Notes under the pieces: generated by a model
Told to the model about the DNA's origin: nothing
Seen by the model: only the letters and a program-made list of their open reading frames with translations
The model's database searches: none
Program-made: the position numbers and the translations under genes
Assembly (NCBI GenBank): GCA_038239195.1
Contig: JBBSEZ010000587.1
Coordinates: forward strand, 1-5,196
Direction of reading: 5' to 3'
Source: JBBSEZ01 sp038239195
GTDB taxonomy: Bacteria > Planctomycetota > Planctomycetia > Gemmatales > Gemmataceae
DNA length: 5,196 nt
In this document: positions 1 to 5,080 of the stretch, in pieces
Layout of the letters: every line of letters starts with the position of its first letter
How positions within the stretch are numbered: position 1 is the first letter of the stretch

Positions 1-99
1 CACCGTCCGGTGCCGGCCCCCGTGCTTCGCCGGCGGGATCAAGGGCTCCAGAACCGCCCACTGTTCATCTGTCAAGTCGCTCGGGTATGCTTTTCTCAT
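1..99 (-). CDS. IS5-family transposase, N-terminal fragment (runs off the left edge)
   Basis: Reading the minus strand from the ATG at 99-97 gives 33 uninterrupted codons to the window edge, beginning MRKAYPSDLTDEQWAVLEPL and continuing through IPPAKHGGRHRTV. The pattern 'YPSDLTDEQW..LEPLIPP....GGRHRTV' is the N-terminus typical of the DUF4096 domain of IS5/IS4-type DDE transposases, as in IS427-like elements. The protein would bind the element's ends and catalyse cut-and-paste transposition, but the catalytic DDE residues lie outside the window. Only one base separates AAGGG (105-101) from the ATG, too close for a good Shine-Dalgarno. A small stem CCCTT/AAGGG (117-113 with 105-101) sits in the leader. 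Whether the gene is intact cannot be judged from here. An origin in one of the two-ORF members of the family is equally possible. Confidence 0.85.
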   Translation of the reverse strand, partial: MRKAYPSDLTDEQWAVLEPLIPPAKHGGRHRTV

Positions 100-137
100 A
101 CCCTTGTTCTATAAGGGAAAGCTTTGGAGACAGCCTC
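1..137. mobile_element. Right-hand part of an IS5-family insertion sequence
   Basis: The transposase start at 99 points leftwards, so the short leader between it and about 137 should contain the element's outer end. Read on the minus strand, the segment starting GAGGCTGTCTCC at 137 looks like a plausible IS5-group terminal inverted repeat, since such ends often begin GAG or GGG followed by GCTGTC. The matching left end is outside the window, so neither the inverted repeat nor a target-site duplication can be confirmed. The boundary at 137 is therefore an estimate. Confidence 0.5.
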
Positions 138-1144
138 TGAGACCGGCGTTCGGCCCGCCGGCGCTGCGGACGGAGGGCCAGTTGCGCCAGGTCGGCTGGT
201 TGCCTGCGGGCGACAAGGTGGCGGCGTGGGAGTGGCTTCCCGGCGTCTACGGCCACTCATCGAGCCGACTCGCCGTGTGGGACCGGCACAGCGGCGAGTG
301 TCAGGCGGCCCAGGCGAAGTCGCTCAAGGCCATCCCTCCCACAAAATTCAAGTCGGGCCTGATGATGTCAGCCATGCTCACGTCCTGGATACCCGCGAAG
401 GGCGAGCCGGCCTCGTTTCCGGGCGTCGGCTATTACTCCAGAGCTGTGGCGTTCCACGGCACCACGGCTGCGACCTTGCGCTCCGACGGCGCGGTGTCGC
501 GCCGCGACCTGACCATCGAGGGCGACTGGCAGCCGTGCTGGCCCGCGCGGCGGAGCAACAACGAGTCATACTACTCGCTCGCGTTTTCCCCGAAGGGTGA
601 CAGGGTGGCGCTGGGGCGGAGAGGTGGCGTCGTCGATGTGCTGGACTGGCCAACCGGCACCGGGCCGACGCTGCGCCCCGAGCTCACCGCGACCCAGCGC
701 GACGACTACCGCGTCCACGCGCTGGCCTTCTCGCCGGACGGCAAGCACCTCGCGACCGCCAATGGCATGTCGGGGTTCGTCGAGGGCCCGTCGCGGGACT
801 GGTTCGGCTGGGGCGGGAGTTTGCACCTCTTCGACGTCGAGAAGGGCGAGTGCGTCGCCCAGTTCCCGCGCGAGCGTGACGACGTCCTCACCGTCGCCTT
901 CTCGCCCGACGGCACGCACCTGTTCAGCGGGGCGACCGACTGTCAGGTCCGCGTCGTTGACGTCGCCTCGCGGCAGGAGATCGCCGTGCTCTGCGGACAC
1001 GTCGGCTGTGTCAATCATCTGGCCTTCTCCCCCGACGGCGAGGCCCTCGCCAGCGCAGGCGGCGACGGGCTGGTGCGCCTGTGGCCGTGGCGGCAGGTCC
1101 TCGACCGGCCTGTGCCGAAGGCGAAGGCGAAGAAGAAGCCATGA
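104..1144 (+). CDS. WD40-repeat protein, probably truncated or re-started at its 5' end by the IS element
   Basis: The product is a 346-residue WD40 protein if read from the TTG at 104. Blade-like segments are visible at about residues 28-65 (LAVWDRHSGEC), 112-136, 157-186 (LAFSPKGDRVAL), 204-252 (LAFSPDGKHLATANG and LHLFDVEKGEC), 261-294 (VAFSPDGTHLFSG) and 301-330 (LAFSPDGEALASAGGDGLVRLW). The FSPDG signature marks the inner strand of each of the four later blades. This gives about six blades, one short of a common seven-bladed propeller, which suggests that an N-terminal blade is missing. The tail KAKAKKKP is strongly basic. There is no signal peptide or membrane segment. Residues 1-12 come from the IS end, and the frame stays open to the left window edge, so 104 is only the nominal start. 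A TTG at 182 preceded by GGAGGG (172-177, only 4 nt away) could serve as an internal start just before the first visible blade. WD40 propellers are protein-interaction scaffolds; the partner here is unknown. Confidence 0.72.
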   Translation: MFYKGKLWRQPLRPAFGPPALRTEGQLRQVGWLPAGDKVAAWEWLPGVYGHSSSRLAVWDRHSGECQAAQAKSLKAIPPTKFKSGLMMSAMLTSWIPAKGEPASFPGVGYYSRAVAFHGTTAATLRSDGAVSRRDLTIEGDWQPCWPARRSNNESYYSLAFSPKGDRVALGRRGGVVDVLDWPTGTGPTLRPELTATQRDDYRVHALAFSPDGKHLATANGMSGFVEGPSRDWFGWGGSLHLFDVEKGECVAQFPRERDDVLTVAFSPDGTHLFSGATDCQVRVVDVASRQEIAVLCGHVGCVNHLAFSPDGEALASAGGDGLVRLWPWRQVLDRPVPKAKAKKKP

Positions 1145-1175
1145 CAAGAACGGGCTCGCCCAACCCGCACCCGCT

Positions 1176-1189
1176 CGCGCGATCGCGCG
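1176..1189. repeat. 14-bp perfect palindrome centred on GATC
   Basis: CGCGCGATCGCGCG is its own reverse complement. It lies in the gap between two convergent genes and contains the octamer GCGATCGC. It may contribute to transcript-end structure or be chance in GC-rich DNA. Confidence 0.5.
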
Positions 1190-1192
1190 CCA

Positions 1193-1215
1193 AGGATGCC
1201 CGAAAAACGCATCCT
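1193..1215. terminator. Stem-loop between the convergent WD40 and ahcY genes
   Basis: AGGATGC (1193-1199) pairs perfectly with GCATCCT (1209-1215) around a 9-base loop that holds an A-run (T-run on the minus strand). The outer CAAG/CTTG could extend the stem past a one-base bulge. It lies 48 bases after the WD40 stop and 52 bases beyond the ahcY stop, so it could end transcripts from either side. No U-tract follows the stem on either strand, so a classical intrinsic terminator is not demonstrated. Confidence 0.35.
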
Positions 1216-1228
1216 CCTTGGAAGGGGT

Positions 1229-1257
1229 GGCAGCAGGAAGTTACGCTCCCTGCTGCC
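1229..1257. terminator. 9-bp stem-loop just beyond the ahcY stop codon
   Basis: GGCAGCAGG (1229-1237) is the exact reverse complement of CCTGCTGCC (1249-1257), with an 11-base loop. On the minus strand the stem begins 10 bases after the ahcY stop (TGA at 1270-1268), a typical terminator position. It is followed on that strand by ACCCCTTCC rather than by a U-run, so it is either a weak, U-poor terminator or a 3'-end-stabilising hairpin. Confidence 0.45.
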
Positions 1258-1267
1258 GGGAAGACGA

Positions 1268-2689
1268 TCAATAGCGGTAATGGTCGGACTTGAAGGGGCC
1301 GTCCTTGGGGACGTGGATGTAGGCGGCCTGCTCGGGCGTCAGTTCGGTCAACTCGACGCTCAGCTTCTTCAACTGCAAGCGGGCCACGTGCTCGTCCAGC
1401 TTCTTGGGCAGGACGTAGACGCCGACGGGGTACTTCTCGTTGTGGCCCCACAACTCGATCTGGGCCAGGACCTGGTTGGCGAAGGAAGAACTCATCACGT
1501 ACGAGGGGTGGCCGGTGCCGCAGCCCAGGTTAACCAGGCGGCCCTTGGCGAGCAGGATGATCCGCTTGCGGTCGGGGAAGATGATGTGATCGACCTGCGG
1601 CTTGATCTCCTCCCAGGGGTAGTTCTCCAGCGACGCCACGTCGATCTCGTTATCGAAGTGGCCGATGTTGCAGACGATGGCCTGGTTCTTCATCTTGGCC
1701 ATGTGGTCGTGGGTGATGACCTTGTAGTTGCCGGTGGCCGTCACGAAGATGTCGGCCTTGTCGCAAGCGTAGTCCATGGTGACGACGCGGTAGCCTTCCA
1801 TGGCGGCCTGCAACGCGCAGATGGGGTCGATCTCGGTGATCCACACCTGGGCGGAGAGGGCGCGCAGGGCCTGAGCCGAGCCTTTGCCCACGTCGCCGTA
1901 GCCGGCGACGACGGCGATCTTGCCCGCGACCATCACGTCGGTGGCGCGCTTGATGCCGTCCACCAGCGACTCGCGGCAGCCGTACAGGTTGTCGAACTTG
2001 GACTTGGTGACGGAATCGTTGACGTTGATGGCGGGGAACTTCAGCTCGCCACGCTTGTGCATCTGGTAGAGGCGGTGGACGCCGGTGGTGGTCTCCTCGG
2101 TGACGCCCTTGACGGCGGCGAGGTTTTTGGCGTACCAGCCGGGTTGCGAGGCGAGGCGCTTCTTGATGGCGGCGTAGAGGACGCGCTCCTCCTCACTGGT
2201 GGGCTTGTCGAGGACGTGGACGTCCACCTCGGCCCGGGCGCCGAGGTGGAGCAGCAGGGTCGCGTCCCCGCCATCGTCGAGGATCATGTTCGAGTGCCCG
2301 CCGCCGGCCCACTCGAAGATCTTGTGGGTATAGTCCCAGTACTCGGTGAGGGACTCGCCCTTATAGGCGAAAACGGGAATGCCGGCAGCGGCGATGGCGG
2401 CAGCGGCATGGTCCTGGGTTGAGAAGATGTTGCACGAGGCCCAGCGGACCTCGGCACCGAGGGCCTTGAGCGTCTCGATCAGGACGGCCGTTTGGATGGT
2501 CATGTGGAGCGAGCCGGTGATGCGCGCGCCCTTGAGGGGCTGGCGCGAGGCGTACTCCTCGCGGATGGCCATGAGGCCGGGCATCTCGGTTTCGGCAATG
2601 GCGATCTCGCGGCGGCCCCAGGGGGCGAGCGAGAGGTCGGCGACGTGATAGTCGCTGAAAGTGGCAGGCTTTTGCGCAACAGCAGTCAC
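1268..2689 (-). CDS. ahcY: S-adenosylhomocysteine hydrolase (adenosylhomocysteinase, EC 3.13.2.1)
   Basis: This cytosolic NAD-dependent enzyme reversibly splits S-adenosylhomocysteine (SAH) into adenosine and homocysteine, relieving product inhibition of methyltransferases and feeding the methionine cycle. Numbered from the GTG start (473 aa), the substrate-binding half shows GSLHMT (59-64) and DDGGDAT (138-144). NVNDSVTKSKFDN (222-234) carries the Lys and Asp that match human Lys186 and Asp190. The Rossmann fold shows GYGDVGKG (263-270), and CNIGHFDNEID and LVNLGCGTGHPS are intact. The C-terminus KSDHYRY keeps the Lys and Tyr that reach the NAD of a neighbouring subunit. An insertion of about 35 residues after DDGGDAT, relative to the human enzyme, is usual for many bacterial forms. 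Length and motifs indicate a complete, functional gene. An in-frame TAG at 2704-2702 limits the start to TTG 2695 or GTG 2689. I prefer GTG because AGGAG lies 9 nt upstream of it but only 3 nt from TTG. An SAH riboswitch precedes the gene. Confidence 0.97.
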   Translation of the reverse strand: MTAVAQKPATFSDYHVADLSLAPWGRREIAIAETEMPGLMAIREEYASRQPLKGARITGSLHMTIQTAVLIETLKALGAEVRWASCNIFSTQDHAAAAIAAAGIPVFAYKGESLTEYWDYTHKIFEWAGGGHSNMILDDGGDATLLLHLGARAEVDVHVLDKPTSEEERVLYAAIKKRLASQPGWYAKNLAAVKGVTEETTTGVHRLYQMHKRGELKFPAINVNDSVTKSKFDNLYGCRESLVDGIKRATDVMVAGKIAVVAGYGDVGKGSAQALRALSAQVWITEIDPICALQAAMEGYRVVTMDYACDKADIFVTATGNYKVITHDHMAKMKNQAIVCNIGHFDNEIDVASLENYPWEEIKPQVDHIIFPDRKRIILLAKGRLVNLGCGTGHPSYVMSSSFANQVLAQIELWGHNEKYPVGVYVLPKKLDEHVARLQLKKLSVELTELTPEQAAYIHVPKDGPFKSDHYRY

Positions 2690-2715
2690 GTTCAAAGTCT
2701 CCTAAACGATGAACG
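2689..2715 (-). promoter_or_regulatory. Possible Shine-Dalgarno-enclosing hairpin, alternative to riboswitch P1
   Basis: CGTTCA (2715-2710) is the exact reverse complement of TGAACG (2694-2689). The 15-base loop contains the ahcY AGGAG, and the 3' arm covers the first base of the GTG start. Base 2715 is also the last base of the P1 stem, so the two structures compete at their junction. This could be the OFF state of a translational switch. The stem is short and the assignment is an inference from pairing alone. Confidence 0.35.
2699..2703 (-). promoter_or_regulatory. Shine-Dalgarno site of ahcY (decides the start codon)
   Basis: The minus strand reads AGGAG at 2703-2699, then 9 nt, then GTG at 2689-2687. 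The alternative TTG at 2695-2693 is only 3 nt away, too close for efficient initiation. The site lies 11 nt downstream of the 3' strand of the riboswitch P1 stem, so ligand binding could affect its accessibility. Confidence 0.75.
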
Positions 2716-2792
2716 GGCGCCGTTGCACAGTGGTAATCCACCCCAGCGAGCCTGGCAGGAACGCCCATGCGTCCCGTCGCAGCGCCCCTCGA
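2714..2792 (-). promoter_or_regulatory. S-adenosylhomocysteine (SAH) riboswitch in the ahcY leader
   Basis: All three conserved blocks of the SAH riboswitch class (Rfam RF01057, as I recall its consensus) occur in order on the minus strand: CGAGGGGCGCTGCGAC (2791-2776), GCCAGGCTCG (2756-2747) and GCAACGGCGCCC (2726-2715). P1 forms from GGGCGC (2787-2782) with GCGCCC (2720-2715). P2 forms from GGGACGC (2775-2769) with GCGTTCC (2764-2758), seven pairs including one G-U, closed by a four-base loop. A small third hairpin GTGG/CCAC (2741-2738 with 2733-2730) fits the optional variable stem. CGAG (2791-2788) can pair with CTCG (2750-2747), matching the class's pseudoknot. The next gene is ahcY, the commonest target of this class. 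Known members bind SAH, discriminate strongly against SAM, and raise expression when SAH accumulates. Sequence, pairing and gene context agree; ligand response is inferred from the family. Confidence 0.93.
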
Positions 2793-2855
2793 TGAGATGG
2801 TGTTGGCTCGTTGGCTCTAGGCAAGCCCCCGTGGAAGAAACATCTGATGATCGTA

Positions 2856-2885
2856 TTCATAGCAAAACGAGCGGAGGGGAGGCAA
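2856..2885 (-). promoter_or_regulatory. Candidate sigma-70-like promoter for ahcY
   Basis: On the minus strand TTGCCT (2885-2880) and TATGAA (2861-2856) are separated by 18 bases and resemble -35 and -10 boxes. Transcription would start near 2849, giving a leader that contains the whole riboswitch. This is one of the few A/T-containing patches in the region. Matches to consensus are moderate and planctomycete promoters are poorly defined. Confidence 0.3.
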
Positions 2886-3069
2886 GGGGAAGGAAGACGG
2901 AGTTGAGCGGCCGGCCCCTCTGGCAAGTTGCTCAGGTTGGGGGGGCTGGAGGCTCGCCGAGCCTGAGGCTGACCGGGACCGACGAGCCCGCGGGGCCCGT
3001 AACGCTTTCTCGCCCCGGCCAGTGTGAGCACGAGGAGCTCGCCCTGGAACAGCGCTACACCCGATCCCC
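2886..3069. other. Intergenic region with no recognisable gene
   Basis: No frame on either strand gives protein-like sequence here. The only structure noted is a short perfect hairpin AGGCTC/GAGCCT (2950-2955 with 2959-2964) without a T-run. The long plus-strand frame that crosses this segment is open only because the DNA is GC-rich. Confidence 0.5.
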
Positions 3070-3402
3070 GAGACGAGATGGCTGGTCACCATCCCCACCA
3101 CGTCCAACGACCAGCCCCGCCTGGGGCGAGGTCGGGCTCGGCGGGTTGGGGGAGTCGTTCGCGTTGCCCGAGGACGACGTGCTGGCGTACTCGGGGGCCA
3201 GTACGTTCGCCCGGCGCATCCTGCTCTGGCTCCTCGCCCGTCTCGGCGTGACGGCCAGGGAGCACAAGCAGCCCGGCACGGCCAGCAACATCTGCCTGTC
3301 GCTGCGCGACCCGGCCGGGGCGGGCGTCCCGCTCGCCCAGCGCTTCCCGGTGCGGGTGCGCGGAGGCCCGGGGCAGGTCGAACGCTTCCGGCTGTGGTTG
3401 GT
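3070..3402 (+). pseudogene. Frameshifted coding remnant of unknown function
   Basis: Codon usage and amino-acid content look coding in two successive frames. From about 3070 the frame of position 3079 reads ETRWLVTIPTTSNDQPRLG with almost every codon ending in G or C. After the GGGG at 3123-3126 the sensible reading moves to the next frame: EVGLGGLGESFALPEDDV (from 3128), later LAYSGASTFARRILLWLLAR, then SNICLSLRDPAGAGVPLAQ and FRLWLVTG near 3400. Removing one G from 3123-3126 joins both parts into one continuous reading of about 110 residues. No start codon with a ribosome-binding site is apparent upstream, and the coding signal fades after about 3402. I do not recognise the family. It could be a decayed gene, a fragment left by rearrangement, or an intact gene with a sequencing error in the G-run. 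Confidence 0.42.
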
Positions 3403-3570
3403 AACAGGCCAGTCCGCGCCAGTCCGCTTTTCCCCAAGTTGCTTCAGCGTGTCGGCCCGACGCGCACGATCGAAACGTCGAAGCGGTCGAACGGCCCGAC
3501 CGTCCCTTCCGCGTGGCGAGGACGCGGCGGAACGGGCCTCGCCGGCCGCCCTTCTCGCCCCGCCGCCCGC

Positions 3571-3576
3571 TACACT
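3571..3576 (+). promoter_or_regulatory. Possible -10 box upstream of the WGR gene
   Basis: TACACT stands out in a very GC-rich stretch and resembles a sigma-70 -10 element; a start near 3583 would leave a leader of about 75 bases. No convincing -35 box lies at the usual distance. Confidence 0.2.
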
Positions 3577-3643
3577 GAAGACGTCCCGGCCGCGCCGAGA
3601 CAGCACGGGGGGCGCTTCGCAAGGTGCTCGGGGGCGGCCGACC

Positions 3644-3649
3644 AGGGAG
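3644..3649 (+). promoter_or_regulatory. Ribosome-binding site of the WGR gene
   Basis: AGGGAG ends 9 bases before the ATG at 3659, inside a purine-rich run. This supports 3659 as the start, although the same frame remains open far upstream. Confidence 0.65.
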
Positions 3650-3658
3650 AGGGCGCCG

Positions 3659-5032
3659 ATGAGGACGTTCGAGCTCGGCGACGGCACGTCGCAGAAGTTC
3701 TGGAACATCGAGTTGTCGGGGGCCGAGATCACGATCGCGACGGGCAAGATCGGCACGGCGGGCCGGAAGCAGACGAAGGCATGCCCCCACGAGGGGGCTG
3801 CCAGGCGGGAGCACGACCGACTCATCGTCGAGCAGGTCGGGAAGGGCTACAAGGAGACGACGGCCCCGCCCCCCCGGCAGCTCCCGCCAACGTGCCAGGG
3901 GCTGCTGGCGGCGCTGGCAGAGGACCCGGACGACCTGGCCAGCCACGTGGCCTACGCCGACTACCTGACCGAGCAGGGGGCCCCGCTGGGTGAGTTCGTC
4001 CGCACCCAGCTCGCGCTGGAAGACGTCGGCCTGGCGCCCGCGGGCCGCGAGAAGCTCCGGCAGCGGGAGACGGAGCTGCTGGGCCTCCACGCACGCTCCT
4101 GGCTGGGCGAGCTCGGCCCCTTTCTCCTGGACGGCGCCGCCGGCTTCGACCTGTTCGAGGCGGAGCCCTCCTTCCGCCGAGGCTGGCTGGACGCGCTGAA
4201 GGCCAACTTCGCCACCTTCGCCTTCTGCCGCGCCCTGGCGCGGGCGCCGGAGGCCCGCCTGTTGCGCCGCCTGGAGGTCTCCCGCACCCACTACGCCGAC
4301 CGCCGCAGCCCCCTCGACCCGCTCGCCGACGCCCCGGCGCTGGCCAACGTGCGGGCGTTCGTCCTCGGCGAGCCCCTGTCCCCGGAGGAGGACGCCCGCT
4401 ACCTCGATCACGGGCCCAGCTGCTCCACCAACGGCGATGGCTGCGTCGCCGTCGTCAAGGGGATGCCTCGGCTGGAAGAGCTGCGCCTGCTCTGCCGGCC
4501 AGTCGATGCGGCCCAGCTATTCGCCCTGGAGACGCTGGGCCGCCTCCGCGTCCTCCAGGTCGATCACAGCCACGACTACCCCCTGGAACTGCTGGCGAAC
4601 AACCCGTCGCTGGGCAACCTCACCCACCTGCTCTGCTGGCCGCACGCCCTCGAGGAGGGCGACCAGGCCTACCTCCGGGCGGACGGCGTCCGGGCGGTGG
4701 TCGCGTCGCCGCACCTGCGGTCGCTGACGCACCTGCGGCTGCGCTGCTCCGACGCGGGCGACGAGGGCGTGCGGGAGATCGTCGCCTCGGGCGCCCTGAA
4801 GCGGCTCACGTGGCTCGACCTGCGGCACGGCAACGTCACCGACGAGGGCGCCCTGGCGCTGGCCGACGCCCTCGCCGGGAGCAGCCTGCGGCACCTCGAC
4901 CTGTGCAACAACGCCCTGACGGCCCGGGGCACCCAGGCGCTACAGGCCACAGGGGTGGGGCTCCGGGCGGAGGGGCAGCACAATCCGGAGGACGATGAAC
5001 GGCGATACCTGTCCTGCGGCGACTGCGAGTGA
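3659..5032 (+). CDS. WGR domain + TIGR02996 repeat-companion domain + leucine-rich-repeat protein
   Basis: This is a 457-residue protein. Residues 1-64 form a WGR-type domain (MRTFELGDGTSQKFWNIEL, then ATGKIGTAGRKQTK, ending EQVGKGY). The signature Trp-Gly-Arg is degenerate here, reading Thr-Gly-Lys. Residues 80-155 match the TIGR02996 'repeat-companion' domain (LLAALAEDPDD...HVAYADYLTEQGAPLGEFVRTQLALE), common beside LRR or WD repeats in Gemmata-like planctomycetes and some myxobacteria. Residues 200-430 are leucine-rich repeats, clearest at 351-363 (HLRSLTHLRLRCS), 380-392 (LKRLTWLDLRHGN) and 410-419 (LRHLDLCNNA), of the ribonuclease-inhibitor type with DEGV/DEGA turns. The C-terminus is acidic and has two Cys (SCGDCE). 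No signal peptide or membrane helix is seen, so it is probably cytosolic. WGR domains bind nucleic acid in PARPs, but in bacteria the role is mostly unknown; LRRs usually bind protein. The ATG at 3659 is chosen because the WGR domain begins there and AGGGAG precedes it. No exact function can be assigned. Confidence 0.85.
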   Translation: MRTFELGDGTSQKFWNIELSGAEITIATGKIGTAGRKQTKACPHEGAARREHDRLIVEQVGKGYKETTAPPPRQLPPTCQGLLAALAEDPDDLASHVAYADYLTEQGAPLGEFVRTQLALEDVGLAPAGREKLRQRETELLGLHARSWLGELGPFLLDGAAGFDLFEAEPSFRRGWLDALKANFATFAFCRALARAPEARLLRRLEVSRTHYADRRSPLDPLADAPALANVRAFVLGEPLSPEEDARYLDHGPSCSTNGDGCVAVVKGMPRLEELRLLCRPVDAAQLFALETLGRLRVLQVDHSHDYPLELLANNPSLGNLTHLLCWPHALEEGDQAYLRADGVRAVVASPHLRSLTHLRLRCSDAGDEGVREIVASGALKRLTWLDLRHGNVTDEGALALADALAGSSLRHLDLCNNALTARGTQALQATGVGLRAEGQHNPEDDERRYLSCGDCE

Positions 5033-5033
5033 C

Positions 5034-5045
5034 CTCGGGCCCGAG
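5034..5045 (+). terminator. Palindrome after the WGR gene, possible weak terminator
   Basis: CTCGGGCCCGAG is a perfect 12-bp palindrome one base after the stop codon, followed about ten bases later by the T-rich TCGTTTCTCCTTGTT (5052-5066). The palindrome has almost no loop and the T-tract is interrupted, so termination here is only a possibility. Confidence 0.25.
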
Positions 5046-5080
5046 CGTCGATCGTTTCTCCTTGTTGCCCGCTGCCGAGG

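Larger units (their letters stand above)
3403..3658. other. Region between the remnant and the WGR gene, with a 10-bp tandem duplication
   Basis: GCCAGTCCGC occurs twice head to tail (3408-3417 and 3418-3427). From about 3427 to 3520 one plus-strand frame (PLFPKLLQRVGPTRTIETSK) has G/C-rich third positions and may be a further piece of decayed coding sequence, but it does not join in frame to the remnant before it. The last 100 bases look like the leader of the next gene. Confidence 0.35.

Noticed and set aside
566..1147. A 193-residue minus-strand open frame opposite the WD40 gene
   Set aside because: The plus strand there carries unmistakable FSPDG repeats, and the minus reading has no family resemblance.
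1196..2422. A 408-residue open frame on the plus strand opposite ahcY
   Set aside because: It is the antisense shadow of a highly conserved gene in GC-rich DNA. Its Val/Gly/Asp/Leu-rich sequence resembles no protein family, and ahcY explains the region fully.
2950..2964. Short hairpin AGGCTC/GAGCCT considered as a terminator
   Set aside because: There is no T-run on either side and no gene end close enough to need it; a 6-bp palindrome is expected by chance here.
2492..3658. A 389-codon upstream extension of the WGR gene frame
   Set aside because: It crosses the 5' end of ahcY, the riboswitch and a non-coding gap, with low-complexity content for most of its length. The WGR domain and a good ribosome-binding site place the true start at 3659.
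3086..4411. A 441-residue minus-strand open frame
   Set aside because: It is opposite the WGR gene and rich in Arg, Gly and Ala, as expected of antisense frames in such DNA; no domain is visible.
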